From Aequorivita sp. (lineage in GTDB: Bacteria > Bacteroidota > Bacteroidia > Flavobacteriales > Flavobacteriaceae): a DNA stretch of 64,000 nucleotides. A program made the position numbers and the translations under genes. Under the pieces are notes generated by a model. That model was not told the DNA's origin. It did no database searches and saw only the letters and a list, made by a program, of their open reading frames with translations. Below are positions 38,656 to 49,137 of the stretch, piece after piece. The stretch's first letter is position 1; every line of letters begins with the position of its first letter. The stretch lies in the NCBI GenBank assembly GCA_024637015.1, contig JAGXGE010000032.1, positions 137,531-201,530 on the forward strand. The letters are read 5' to 3'.

Positions 38656-40485
38656 TTGAAAATAATAGCAATGATTCCAGCGCGATACGGCGCATCTAGA
38701 TTTCCAGGAAAATTAATGCAGGATTTGGGTGGAAAACCCGTGATAGTTCGAACTTACGAAGCTGCAAAAGCGACAGATCTTTTTGATGAGGTATATGTAG
38801 TTACGGATAGCAACGTTATTTTTCAGGAAATTGAAATGAACGGCGGAAAGGCTATTATGAGTCAAAAAGAACACGACTGCGGCAGTGATCGCATTGCCGA
38901 AGCTGTTGAAAGTATGGACGTGGATATTGTGGTGAACGTGCAGGGAGACGAGCCTTTCACAAGTAGGGAGGGGCTGGAAAAAGTTCTTGCAGTATTTAAT
39001 GAACCCGATGCAGACAAAATAGATTTGGCATCTTTGATGACCGAAATTCACGACTGGAAAGAGATTAGCGATCCCAATTGCGTAAAAGTAATTGTAGATA
39101 AAAATAATTTTGCGCTTTATTTTTCCCGTTCGCCGATTCCGTATCCTAGGGATAAGAATGTGGGCATTCAATATTATAAGCACAAGGGCATCTACGCTTT
39201 CAGAAAGCAAGCTATTATGGATTTTTATCGCTTGCCAATGCGTTCATTGGAAGCTGTGGAAAAAATAGAATGCATACGCTATTTGGAATATGGGAAAAAT
39301 ATAAAAATGGCTGTTTCAAACACAACGGGTGTTGAAATTGATACTCCAGAAGATCTTGTAAAGGCTAATAAAATTCTAAAAGAAAAGAAGTCCGAAAGTG
39401 TGAACAACAAATTTCGTAATTTCCCAATGGTTCCAAAAGTGGTTTTTGGGGAAGGATGTTTTGACCAACTTTCATATATTCTTTCTATCCAAAAGCAAGA
39501 GAAAGCTCCATTTATATTTTTGGTGGATAACGTTTTTAAAGCAAATACTGAATTTTTGGACAGGATAAATCTTCGCTTCAATGATAAATTAATTTTTGTT
39601 TCTGCCGAAGAAGAGCCAAAAACTTCTCAAGTGGATAATTTAGTGAAGGATATTAAAGCTGAATTCATACATACTCCTTCGGGAATTATAGGCATTGGTG
39701 GCGGCACCGTGATGGATTTGGCTAAAGCAGTTTCCATAATGCTTACAAACAAAGGAAGCGCAGCTGATTACCAAGGTTGGGATTTGGTGAATAAAAAGGC
39801 CGTTTATCACGTAGGTATACCAACAATTTCTGGTACCGGCGCCGAAGTTTCCCGAACAACCGTTTTAACAGGACCAGTGCGTAAATTGGGTATTAATAGT
39901 GACTTCACCCCATTTGATCAAGTAATACTTGACCCAGAACTCACCAAAGGCGTTTCAAAAAATCAATGGTTTTATACGGGAATGGACTGTTTTATTCATT
40001 GTGTGGAATCTTTGAATGGTACATTTTTGAATGCATTCAGCCAGAGTTATGGCGAGAAGGCATATGATCTTTGTATGGAAATATTTTTGGGCGATTCACT
40101 TTCTGAGGAAGAATCCCGCGCCAAATTAATGATGGCTTCATGGCATGGCGGAATGAGCATTGCTTACTCGCAAGTAGGTGTTGCACATGCAATGAGCTAT
40201 GGGCTTGGCTACGTATTAGGCACAAAACACGGAGTAGGAAACTGTATTGTTTTTCAATATTTGAAAGAATTTTATCCAAAGGATGTGGCACTTTTTAATA
40301 AAATGGTAGAAAAGTATGGTGTTGAAATTCCTCAGGGAATCTGCAAAAACCTTTCTGAGGAACAAATGGATACAATGATTACTGTTGCAATGGCAATGAT
40401 TCCACTTTGGGAAAATGCTCTTGGCAATGATTGGGAAGCCATAATTACACGCGAAAAACTAAAACAATTGTATCTGAAAATGTAG
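38656..40485 (+). CDS. kdsB: Fusion of 3-deoxy-manno-octulosonate cytidylyltransferase (KdsB) and iron-containing dehydrogenase (KdnB-like Kdo 8-oxidase); TTG start
   Basis: [45 protein letters not shown] (KdsB), then [71 protein letters not shown] (Fe-ADH). Confidence 0.88.
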   Translation: MKIIAMIPARYGASRFPGKLMQDLGGKPVIVRTYEAAKATDLFDEVYVVTDSNVIFQEIEMNGGKAIMSQKEHDCGSDRIAEAVESMDVDIVVNVQGDEPFTSREGLEKVLAVFNEPDADKIDLASLMTEIHDWKEISDPNCVKVIVDKNNFALYFSRSPIPYPRDKNVGIQYYKHKGIYAFRKQAIMDFYRLPMRSLEAVEKIECIRYLEYGKNIKMAVSNTTGVEIDTPEDLVKANKILKEKKSESVNNKFRNFPMVPKVVFGEGCFDQLSYILSIQKQEKAPFIFLVDNVFKANTEFLDRINLRFNDKLIFVSAEEEPKTSQVDNLVKDIKAEFIHTPSGIIGIGGGTVMDLAKAVSIMLTNKGSAADYQGWDLVNKKAVYHVGIPTISGTGAEVSRTTVLTGPVRKLGINSDFTPFDQVILDPELTKGVSKNQWFYTGMDCFIHCVESLNGTFLNAFSQSYGEKAYDLCMEIFLGDSLSEEESRAKLMMASWHGGMSIAYSQVGVAHAMSYGLGYVLGTKHGVGNCIVFQYLKEFYPKDVALFNKMVEKYGVEIPQGICKNLSEEQMDTMITVAMAMIPLWENALGNDWEAIITREKLKQLYLKM

Positions 40486-40505
40486 TTTCAGAATAAAATC
40501 CGTTC

Positions 40506-41042
40506 ATGGGAATCACAAAATTTGTTTTTGAAAAAATAATGGGCTGGCGCATAGAGGGTGCTTTCGATCCAACTGTTAAAAAAGCTGTGATAATCGTCGT
40601 TCCACACACTAGTTGGCATGACTTCTATCTGGGGTTATTTACGCGTAGATTGACAAAAACCCAAATTAATTATATTGCTAAAAAAGAATTATTTCGACAG
40701 CCTTTTGGTTGGTATTTCCGCTGGACAGGAGGCGAGATGCTTGACCGAACACCTGGCCAAAACAAGGTAGAAGCAATTGCTGAAATTTTTAAGGAGAAAG
40801 ATGAATTTCGTTTGGCGATGTCTCCCGAAGGAACCCGAAAAAAAGTATTGATATGGAAAACGGGTTATTATTATATTGCAATGGCAGCTAATGTTCCTAT
40901 TATCTGCGTCGCTTTTGATTATCTAATAAAAACAATAATAATAAATAAGGCTTTTTACCCAACCGGAAATATAGATGAAGACACAATTAAACTGCGTTCT
41001 TTTTATAAAGGTATCGTTGGAAAAAAGAAAGAATATTCTTAA
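40506..41042 (+). CDS. PlsC-family lysophospholipid acyltransferase-like protein
   Basis: VVPHTSWHDFYLGL (HX4D); MSPEGTRKK. Confidence 0.85.
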   Translation: MGITKFVFEKIMGWRIEGAFDPTVKKAVIIVVPHTSWHDFYLGLFTRRLTKTQINYIAKKELFRQPFGWYFRWTGGEMLDRTPGQNKVEAIAEIFKEKDEFRLAMSPEGTRKKVLIWKTGYYYIAMAANVPIICVAFDYLIKTIIINKAFYPTGNIDEDTIKLRSFYKGIVGKKKEYS

Positions 41043-41073
41043 TTTAAAAGTTGTTAAACGAACTCTATTTCAT

Positions 41074-41122
41074 TGCTTAACTATTTTAAAATCAAGTGTT
41101 GTTGTTAAAAATTAGTTAAGCA
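41074..41122. repeat. Inverted repeat between acyltransferase and lipoprotein genes
   Basis: TGCTTAACTA...TAGTTAAGCA, followed by a T run. Confidence 0.6.
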
Positions 41123-41184
41123 TTCACTTTTTTTTAAATATCTAAAATCTTATTGCTAATTATGCTTAAAATTTAAAACTGATT

Positions 41185-42216
41185 ATGAAAAATATAAAAT
41201 TTTTAATTCCCATTTTCGCTATAACATTCTTATTCCTTTCTTGCAGTAATGAAGATAATGGCATTGGAAGTGGAGACCCAATACCAATCCCTGTTCTAGC
41301 TACTGTTTATGCTACAAGTAATACAAACAAGGCTATTGCTGTTTATGATTTCACATCAAATGGCATTGCGCTAGGTTCAATATTGACAGGATCTGACGAT
41401 AATGAGGGTGTATATTATGACGATGATGCTGACGAACTCGCTGTGGTTTCTAGGACACAATCTACAATAAACACCTATTCTAATGTTGAAAATACTGAAA
41501 GCGGCAATACATTAAACCTGTTTCTTTCAAGTGATTCCGTTTTGGAAAGTCCACGTGATATAGCAGTTAAAGATGATATATACATTGTTTCAGACAATGC
41601 GGATGTTGATGGAGACCCGAATACTGAAGAGGGAAGGTTCTTTGTTTTTAAGCGTGATGCTAATGGATATACCCTTCGTAATATTGTAACCGTAAATTAT
41701 GCTGTATGGGGAATTCAGCTAATCGGAAACGATCTTTATACCGTTGTTGATAAAACTGCGGATGTAGCTGTATTGAAAAATTTCATTTCAACATACACAA
41801 CAGATGTTACTGCAGCGCCAGATAAACAAATTACTATAGAAGGAATTACCCGTACCCACGGAATAACTGAAGATGGAGGATTTGTAGTTATTACTGACAT
41901 TGGAGATGCAACAAACGAAAGTGATGGTGGTTTCAATTTTATTAATGGTTTTGTAACAAAGTTTGATGCAACACCAAATGGTGAAACACTAACTTTTTCT
42001 GGAAATCAAGTGAGAGTTTCAGGTGCATTAACGGAACTTGGAAATCCTGTTTCTGTAGAATATGATAGTCCAAGCCAGACAGTCTTTATTGCTGAACGCG
42101 AAAATGATGGTGGGAAAGTATTATTTTTTAATGAAATTGGCGCTGGAGGTAATTTAGTGCCAACCTTAAGCTCAGAGTTTCCTGGGGCTTCATCCTTGTT
42201 TTATATAGACAGGTAA
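41185..42216 (+). CDS. Hypothetical lipoprotein, beta-propeller-like
   Basis: MKNIKFLIPIFAITFLFLSCSNEDNG lipobox; repeated strand motifs. Confidence 0.7.
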   Translation: MKNIKFLIPIFAITFLFLSCSNEDNGIGSGDPIPIPVLATVYATSNTNKAIAVYDFTSNGIALGSILTGSDDNEGVYYDDDADELAVVSRTQSTINTYSNVENTESGNTLNLFLSSDSVLESPRDIAVKDDIYIVSDNADVDGDPNTEEGRFFVFKRDANGYTLRNIVTVNYAVWGIQLIGNDLYTVVDKTADVAVLKNFISTYTTDVTAAPDKQITIEGITRTHGITEDGGFVVITDIGDATNESDGGFNFINGFVTKFDATPNGETLTFSGNQVRVSGALTELGNPVSVEYDSPSQTVFIAERENDGGKVLFFNEIGAGGNLVPTLSSEFPGASSLFYIDR

Positions 42217-42242
42217 TATTTTTTATTGATTTGAAATAAAAT

Positions 42243-42965
42243 TTATTCTTCTGAAGATTCCTCCATAGTGTGATATACGTTTTGAACGTCATCATCTTCT
42301 TCAATCTTTTCCAAAAGTTTTTCGACATCGGCAGCTTCCTCTGCGGTTAATTTTTTGGTGACTTGCGGAATCTGTTCAAAACCTGAAGAAAGAATTTCAA
42401 TTTTGTTTTCTTCCAAATAAGATTGAATTGCACCGAAACTTTCGAAAGGGGCGTAGATCATTATTCCATCTTCATCCTCAAAAATTTCCTCAACGCCGTG
42501 GTCTATCAATTCCAGTTCCAGTTCTTCGATATCCAAACCTTCCGGATTTATTCTGAAGTTACACGTATGGTCAAACATAAATGAAACGGAACCAGAAGTA
42601 CCCATACTACCATCACATTTGTTGAAATAGCTGCGGATATTTGCAACGGTACGGGTGTTATTATCTGTAGCAGTTTCAATCAAAATAGCGATGCCGTGTG
42701 GCGCGTAGCCTTCAAAAAGAACTTCTTTGTAATCGCCCAAACTTTTGTCACTGGCTCGTTTTATGGCACGCTCCACGTTGTCTTTAGGCATATTAACAGC
42801 CTTTGCGTTTTGTATTACCGCCCGAAGTCTTGAATTGGCATCCGGATCGGGACCGCCTTCTTTAACGGCCATTACAATGTCCTTACCAATACGTGTAAAT
42901 GCTTTGGACATAGCAGACCAACGCTTCATTTTTCTTGCTTTTCTGAATTCAAAAGCTCTTCCCAT
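42243..42965 (-). CDS. yebC: YebC/PmpR family protein
   Basis: MGRAFEFRKARKMKRWSAMSKAFTRIGKDI; NMPKDNVERAIKRA. Confidence 0.95.
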   Translation of the reverse strand: MGRAFEFRKARKMKRWSAMSKAFTRIGKDIVMAVKEGGPDPDANSRLRAVIQNAKAVNMPKDNVERAIKRASDKSLGDYKEVLFEGYAPHGIAILIETATDNNTRTVANIRSYFNKCDGSMGTSGSVSFMFDHTCNFRINPEGLDIEELELELIDHGVEEIFEDEDGIMIYAPFESFGAIQSYLEENKIEILSSGFEQIPQVTKKLTAEEAADVEKLLEKIEEDDDVQNVYHTMEESSEE

Positions 42966-43033
42966 AAATTATTATCTATTAGTATTATTTATTTCCTAAT
43001 TATTGAAATAGAAGTTTCAAATATAAAAAAATA

Positions 43034-43084
43034 GAAATTACAAGTACCAAATTCCAATAATAGGAATTTGGTACTTGTAATTTC
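43034..43084. terminator. 22-bp perfect inverted repeat downstream of the dehydratase gene
   Basis: GAAATTACAAGTACCAAATTCC-aataata-GGAATTTGGTACTTGTAATTTC; T-rich run follows on minus strand. Confidence 0.65.
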
Positions 43085-43097
43085 ATATTCATAATTT

Positions 43098-43379
43098 TTA
43101 GCCAATAAGATCATCAATATTCTTTGCAAACTCAAAATCCTTCTCGGTAACACCGTCAGCATCGTGGGTGGAAAGATAAATTTCCAATGAATTGTAAACG
43201 TTGCTCCACTCTGGATGGTGTTGCATCTTTTCGGCTTCAAAAGCAATTCGGGTCATTGCGGAAAATGCTTCCTTGAAATCCTCAAATTCAAAAATGGTGT
43301 GCAATGCGCCTTCGTGATAATCCCAACCTTCAAATTCCTTTAATTTTTCGTTGATCTGTTTTTCTGATAAAGCTTTCAT
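43098..43379 (-). CDS. Pterin-4a-carbinolamine dehydratase
   Basis: AEKMQHHPEWSNVYNSLEIYLSTHDADGVTEKDFEFAKNID. Confidence 0.92.
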   Translation of the reverse strand: MKALSEKQINEKLKEFEGWDYHEGALHTIFEFEDFKEAFSAMTRIAFEAEKMQHHPEWSNVYNSLEIYLSTHDADGVTEKDFEFAKNIDDLIG

Positions 43380-43393
43380 CTGTATATAATATT

Positions 43394-44254
43394 TTATTTA
43401 ATTGATATAATCTCTTCATTTAGGCTAGATTCTTCAATAATCTGTGCGACAGTAATTTGTTTTGAGATTGGTAACTTATTTTCTTTTGGAAGAATAGCGT
43501 GATACCGATCTTCATTACTACTAAAAACACTTTTAAAGATAGGCATTTTATCACCCATTTTTGAAGTAATTTCCCGAAAAAGATCTTCGTGGTGTACCAT
43601 ATCATTGCTCGCCAAGTGAAAAATTCCACGAAGCGATTGGTTTATTATATAATGAATTTGCTGGCATACTTTGTTAATGGTCGTGGTAGTAATCACCAAA
43701 TTTGGAAAGACCTCAAAAGTAGCTTGGTGACGAATGCACTGTCTTAAATGTAGAACTTCGGGTGAGTTGATGCCAAGTACCATAGGTAGCCTCAAAATTG
43801 CTGTTTGCAGGGGAATGGTTTCCAACAATAATTTTTCAACTGAAATTTTAAATTTCCCCGAAGCTGTTTGCGATAATGTTATATCATTTTCATACGAGGG
43901 ATGTCTAAATTTCCCATCAAATACTTCCGAAGAAGAAATGTACAGAATGGAACAATCTGCATCTGCATTTATCAGTGCATAATTCACAATCTGTTTATGC
44001 GCTTCAACTAGCCCCTTATGATCTCCTTTAATTACCGAAATTATAATTGTAGGTTGAATTTTATTTAGCAGCAAAAACATCGAATCTTCTTCCACACAAA
44101 AATTATGGAAAACTTGATTCTCTGAAAAAGCGCCGTACTGTTGACAGTAGGTACAATGAACCTCAAAATAGGAGAGAAGCTCTTTGTAGATGGCGTTGCC
44201 AATAAAGCCACTACCACCCAAAATTAAAATCCGTTGCTTTTCTACTTTCTTCAT
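43394..44254 (-). CDS. NAD-dependent epimerase/RmlD-like sugar nucleotide-binding protein
   Basis: ILILGGSGFIGNAIYKEL Rossmann motif. Confidence 0.75.
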   Translation of the reverse strand: MKKVEKQRILILGGSGFIGNAIYKELLSYFEVHCTYCQQYGAFSENQVFHNFCVEEDSMFLLLNKIQPTIIISVIKGDHKGLVEAHKQIVNYALINADADCSILYISSSEVFDGKFRHPSYENDITLSQTASGKFKISVEKLLLETIPLQTAILRLPMVLGINSPEVLHLRQCIRHQATFEVFPNLVITTTTINKVCQQIHYIINQSLRGIFHLASNDMVHHEDLFREITSKMGDKMPIFKSVFSSNEDRYHAILPKENKLPISKQITVAQIIEESSLNEEIISIK

Positions 44255-44277
44255 CCGTAAATCCTTTCCCTAAATTC

Positions 44278-45192
44278 TTAAAATATGGACAATTTTGTTT
44301 TGGTAGTAAATTGTTCCAATGCCTGCATTCCCAAATACGAATTTCCTTTTGGGTTCAGTGCTGGCGCCCATGTTGCAATGGTAAAACAATGTGGCAATAA
44401 AGCTACAATTCCTCCGCCCACGCCACTTTTTCCGGGCAAGCCCACTTCAAATGCAAACTCACCGGCTTCATCGTAAAAACCACAGGTAAGCATAATTGCG
44501 TTGATTCGTTTTACTTGACTGGCAGTTAAGTGCTGAACATTCTTTAAACACGTTCCTTTGTTAGCGAAAACGAAAAAAGCGTTGGTAAGTTGCCTGCAAT
44601 CCATCATTATTGAACATTGATGGAAATAGAAGTCTAAAACATCTTCCACATCATTATGAAGGTTTCCATAGGCCTTTAAAAGATTTGCAGCAGCGTAATT
44701 GTTGAAACCGGTCAATCTTTCTGATTCGGCTACTTTTTCGCTATATGAAATGGTTTCGTCGTGCGCTAATTCCCTCACAAAATTCAAAAAATCTTCTTTC
44801 GGATTTTTAAGATGTGAAAGCAAAATATCAGCAACTACAATGGCTCCAGAATTAATCAGGGGGTTTCTTGGAATTCCATCTTCAAGTTCCAAAAGCGAAA
44901 GATGGTTGAAAGGGTGTCCCGAGGGTTCCACATCAACACGCTCCAACAAATCATTTCCCACTAGCTGAAATGCTTTGGCAAGCGACAGTACTTTTGAAAT
45001 ACTTTGGATGGATAATTTTTCAGAAGCATCACCAACCGAGTAATTTTCACCAGTAATTAGATGTAGATGTATTCCGAATTTACCTTTGGGAACATTCGCC
45101 AATTCTGGTATGTAAGCTGCAACTTTCCCCGTATTTTCAACGTTTTTAAGTGACTCGTGAATTTCTTCTAATATAGCTTGGTAATCTAACAT
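44278..45192 (-). CDS. glsA: Glutaminase
   Basis: FSVGDASEKLSIQSISKV-type SxxK region; NPLINSGAIV; GKSGVGGGIVALLP. Confidence 0.94.
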   Translation of the reverse strand: MLDYQAILEEIHESLKNVENTGKVAAYIPELANVPKGKFGIHLHLITGENYSVGDASEKLSIQSISKVLSLAKAFQLVGNDLLERVDVEPSGHPFNHLSLLELEDGIPRNPLINSGAIVVADILLSHLKNPKEDFLNFVRELAHDETISYSEKVAESERLTGFNNYAAANLLKAYGNLHNDVEDVLDFYFHQCSIMMDCRQLTNAFFVFANKGTCLKNVQHLTASQVKRINAIMLTCGFYDEAGEFAFEVGLPGKSGVGGGIVALLPHCFTIATWAPALNPKGNSYLGMQALEQFTTKTKLSIF

Positions 45193-46274
45193 TAACCTTT
45201 GTAAAATGGGGTTTTCACAACCGTTGCCGCAACAGGTTTGTTTCTTATTTGAATGAAAATTTCAGTACCTGGAGTACTGTTCTCATTGGTAACATAACCC
45301 ATCCCGATTCCTTTGTTTAATGAAGGTGCCATTGTTCCGCTGGTTACAACACCAATATTGTTGCCGTCTTTATCTGCAATTTCGTAATCATGTCTAGGTA
45401 TTCCACGTTCGTTGATTTCAAAACCGATAAGTTTCCTTTTTACGCCTTCTTCTTTTTGCTTTTTCAGGTTGTCTGAATTGACAAAATCCTTAGTGAACTT
45501 TGTAATCCAGCCCAGTCCAGCTTCCAAAGGGGAAGTAGTGTCATTTATATCATTTCCATAAAGACAGAAGCCCATTTCCAGTCGTAGCGTATCGCGTGCA
45601 GCCAGTCCAATCGGTTTAATGCCGAACTCTTTTCCGGCCTCCATCACTTTGTTCCAAACTTGCTCTACTTCACTGTTTTTACAATAAATCTCGAAGCCAC
45701 CGCTTCCAGTATAGCCAGTTGCGCTTATGATTACGTGTTCAATTCCTCCGAAATCAGCAACTTTAAAATGATAGAATTTTATGGCGCTTAAATCTTCAGA
45801 AGTTATTGATTGCATTGCCTCTATAGCTTTTGGACCTTGAATGGCGAGCAATGAATAATCTTCGGAAAGATTTCGCATTTCGGCACCCTCGGAGTTGTGT
45901 TTTGAAATCCAATCCCAATCTTTGTCAATATTTGAAGCATTTACTACTAGCAACCACTTTTCGGCTTCAAAACGGTAAACAATCAAATCGTCAACAATTC
46001 CACCTATTTCATTGGGAAGACAGTTGTACTGTGCTTGTCCGTCAACAATTTTTGAAACATCGTTGCTGCATACTTTTTGAATTAAATCCAATGCTTTTGG
46101 CCCAGTAATCAAAAATTCGCCCATATGCGAAACGTCAAAAACGCCAACAGCTTTGCGGACGGTTTCGTGTTCTGCGTTTACGCCTTCGTATGAAACGGGC
46201 ATATTATAACCTGCAAATGGTACCATTTTGGCACCCAATTGTTCGTGTATATGAGAAAGTGCTGTATTTTTCAT
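45192..46274 (-). CDS. gcvT: Aminomethyltransferase (glycine cleavage T protein); start corrected
   Basis: [54 protein letters not shown]; overlaps glsA as TAATG. Confidence 0.95.
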   Translation of the reverse strand: MKNTALSHIHEQLGAKMVPFAGYNMPVSYEGVNAEHETVRKAVGVFDVSHMGEFLITGPKALDLIQKVCSNDVSKIVDGQAQYNCLPNEIGGIVDDLIVYRFEAEKWLLVVNASNIDKDWDWISKHNSEGAEMRNLSEDYSLLAIQGPKAIEAMQSITSEDLSAIKFYHFKVADFGGIEHVIISATGYTGSGGFEIYCKNSEVEQVWNKVMEAGKEFGIKPIGLAARDTLRLEMGFCLYGNDINDTTSPLEAGLGWITKFTKDFVNSDNLKKQKEEGVKRKLIGFEINERGIPRHDYEIADKDGNNIGVVTSGTMAPSLNKGIGMGYVTNENSTPGTEIFIQIRNKPVAATVVKTPFYKG

Positions 46275-46418
46275 TATTAAAAAGATTTTCGCAAATGTAT
46301 TACAATACTTAAAAGTTAACGACTGTTTATTGGGATTATTTTCAACAATCTTCACGTTAAAACCATCTTAATCGTCTACGCTGTTCTCAATGTTTTCAAT
46401 ACTTTTAAAAGAAAAACG

Positions 46419-47780
46419 ATGACAACAACAACTTCAATAAATCCTTATACTGAGGAGGAATTAAAAAGCTATAAAAATCATACAAAGAAAGAAGTTTCAG
46501 AAATTATAGATAAAGCCGATAAACGCTTTTACAGCTGGCGAGAGACCTCATTTGCTGAGCGGAAAAAGTTGATGCTTGCTGCAGCTTCAGAATTGAAGAA
46601 AAATAAAAAAGAATACGCCGAAACGATGACGCTTGAAATGGGCAAACCAATTTCACAATCCGTTGCAGAAGTTGAAAAATGTGCTTGGGTGTGTGAATAT
46701 TATGCTGAAAATGCTAAAAAACAACTTCAAAATGAAGTGATAAAAACCGATGCGCATAAAAGCTATGTGAGTTATGAACCTTTAGGGGTTGTGCTCGCAA
46801 TTATGCCTTGGAATTATCCTTTTTGGCAGGTATTCCGTTTTGCTGCACCCGCACTGATGGCTGGAAATATTGGGATTTTGAAACACGCCTCCAACGTTTT
46901 TGGAAGTGCATTAAATATTGAAAAAGTTTTTAAACGTGCCGGTTTTCCCGAAAATTGTTTTACCACTTTATTGATTGGTAGCGATGCTGTGGAAGAAGTT
47001 ATTGAAAACGAAAAAGTAAAGGCGGTAACGTTAACAGGTAGTGGACCAGCGGGCTCTTCCGTAGCTTCCATCGCAGGAAAAAATATTAAAAAAACAGTTT
47101 TGGAATTAGGTGGAAATAACGCTTTAGTTGTTATGAACGATTGTGATATGGAAAAAACCATTGAAACCTGCGTGCAGGCACGTTTTCAGAATACAGGTCA
47201 AAGTTGCATTGCAGGAAAACGGTTGATTATTGATGAATCCATTTCGGAAGAATTTGTTGAAAAAATGCTTGTAAAAGTTCGTGAATTAAAAAGCGGCGAT
47301 CCAATGGACGAGGAAACCTATGTTGGAACTTTAGCTCGCGAAGATCTTGCGAAGGATCTAGAAAAACAAATAAACTCTTCTGTGAAAGCTGGAGCAAAAA
47401 TAGCAATAGGAGGAAAGCGACAAGGCGCTTATTTTGAGCCAACGGTACTGACGAATGTTACTGAAAAAATGGCTGCTTTTAAAGAAGAAACTTTTGGGCC
47501 TGCACTTTCTGTAACAACTTTTAAAACAATTGAAGAGGCTGTTGCGCTTTCAAACAGTTCAAAATTTGGGTTGGGTGTTTCCATTTTCACAAAAAATATT
47601 GAAGAAGCGGAAAAGCTTGCTTTCCAATTTGATGAAGGCGCCGTATTTATAAATGAATTAGTGAAAAGTGACCCAAGGCTTCCTTTTGGGGGAATTAAGC
47701 AAAGCGGATACGGGCGCGAGCTCAGCGAATATGGAATTCACGAGTTTGTGAACAGAAAAACTGTTTATATCAATAAATAG
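46419..47780 (+). CDS. NAD(P)-dependent succinate-semialdehyde/aldehyde dehydrogenase
   Basis: LELGGNNALVVMNDCD; FQNTGQSCIAGKRLII; PFGGIKQSGYGRELSEYGI. Confidence 0.9.
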   Translation: MTTTTSINPYTEEELKSYKNHTKKEVSEIIDKADKRFYSWRETSFAERKKLMLAAASELKKNKKEYAETMTLEMGKPISQSVAEVEKCAWVCEYYAENAKKQLQNEVIKTDAHKSYVSYEPLGVVLAIMPWNYPFWQVFRFAAPALMAGNIGILKHASNVFGSALNIEKVFKRAGFPENCFTTLLIGSDAVEEVIENEKVKAVTLTGSGPAGSSVASIAGKNIKKTVLELGGNNALVVMNDCDMEKTIETCVQARFQNTGQSCIAGKRLIIDESISEEFVEKMLVKVRELKSGDPMDEETYVGTLAREDLAKDLEKQINSSVKAGAKIAIGGKRQGAYFEPTVLTNVTEKMAAFKEETFGPALSVTTFKTIEEAVALSNSSKFGLGVSIFTKNIEEAEKLAFQFDEGAVFINELVKSDPRLPFGGIKQSGYGRELSEYGIHEFVNRKTVYINK

Positions 47781-47857
47781 AAAAGAAACATCTTTTTGTC
47801 CGTTCGAACGCAGTAGAGAAATTTTTAGATTTACCTTTGCTTGGCTAATAAAGAACC

Positions 47858-48745
47858 ATGAAATTCGGAAAGGTTGACAATCCTGAAAATATAGACTTTA
47901 CGCTACCGCCGGACCATCCCGGAACCAAAAAAGTTCTTTCAAAATTTAAAAAATCCAGCACTCCCAACCTATATGTGGGCTGCGCAAAATGGAACAAAGC
48001 CGATTTAAAAGGGTTTTATCCAAGAGGCACAAAAGATGAATTGGCTTACTATTCAACCCAGTTTAATAGTATCGAACTTAACGCAACATTTTATAGAATT
48101 TTTCCAGCAGATGTTTTTGCGGGTTGGTATGAAAAGACACCCGAAGATTTCAGGTTTTTTCCGAAGTTTTTTCAAGGAATTTCACATTGGAAAAGGCTTC
48201 AGGATTGTGCGGATACTTTGAATGAATATATTTTAAATTCATCAAATTTGAAAGAAAAGTTGGAAATGCCTTTTGTACAGTTGCCAAACAATTTCGGACC
48301 AAAAAATATTGACAGATTGGAACCGTTTTTCAAAATGCTGCCAAAAGACATAAAGCCTGCGATTGAATTTCGCCACACCGATTGGTTCAATGACGCGGAA
48401 GTTGCGGAAGAACTCTATAAAATTCTTGAGAAATATAATATAACAAATGCCATTGTTGATTCTGCTGGCAGGCGCGATTTACTTCATATGCGTCTAACAA
48501 CACCCACTGCCTTTATTCGATATAACGGTGCAAACCACGAAAGCGATTACATGCGGCTTGATGATTGGATAGACCGATTGGAAACCTGGATTGATGAAGG
48601 TTTGCAGAATATTTACTTTTTCGTTCATCAAAATCTTGAAAAAGCATCACCCTTGCTTTCGGCAAATTTTATTAAAAAAGCGAATGAACGGTTTGGAACG
48701 GACCTTCATATTCCGCAAATGGATAACTCAAATACTTTATTTTAG
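47858..48745 (+). CDS. DUF72 family protein
   Basis: YVGCAKWNKADLKGFYPRGTKDELAYYSTQFNSIELNATFYRI. Confidence 0.88.
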   Translation: MKFGKVDNPENIDFTLPPDHPGTKKVLSKFKKSSTPNLYVGCAKWNKADLKGFYPRGTKDELAYYSTQFNSIELNATFYRIFPADVFAGWYEKTPEDFRFFPKFFQGISHWKRLQDCADTLNEYILNSSNLKEKLEMPFVQLPNNFGPKNIDRLEPFFKMLPKDIKPAIEFRHTDWFNDAEVAEELYKILEKYNITNAIVDSAGRRDLLHMRLTTPTAFIRYNGANHESDYMRLDDWIDRLETWIDEGLQNIYFFVHQNLEKASPLLSANFIKKANERFGTDLHIPQMDNSNTLF

Positions 48746-49135
48746 ATGAACTTTCACACTAGAAAATGGATAAAGCCTGAAGATTTAAACCCCAACGAAA
48801 CTCTTTTCGGTGGCAGATTGTTGGAATGGATTGACGAGGAAGCTGCACTATATGCAATAATTCAGCTTGAAAACCCACGTACGGTTACTAAATTTATGAG
48901 TGAAATAAACTTTAGAAGTTCTGCAAAAAAAGGCGATATAATTGAAATAGGTTTGGAGGTTATAAACTTTGGTAGAACTTCTTTAACACTTGCCTGCGAG
49001 GTGCGAAACAAAATGACGCGCGAAGTAATCATCAGTATAGATAAAATTACGATGGTAAGCTTGGATGAAGCCGGTAATCCTTATCCACACGGAAAGGCGG
49101 AAATAGAATATGTAAAAGACCGATTGGCAAAATAA
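48746..49135 (+). CDS. Acyl-CoA thioesterase (hot-dog fold)
   Basis: NETLFGGRLLEWIDEEAALYA; SEINFRSSAKKGDIIEIGLEVINFGRTSLTL. Confidence 0.88.
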   Translation: MNFHTRKWIKPEDLNPNETLFGGRLLEWIDEEAALYAIIQLENPRTVTKFMSEINFRSSAKKGDIIEIGLEVINFGRTSLTLACEVRNKMTREVIISIDKITMVSLDEAGNPYPHGKAEIEYVKDRLAK

Positions 49136-49137
49136 CA

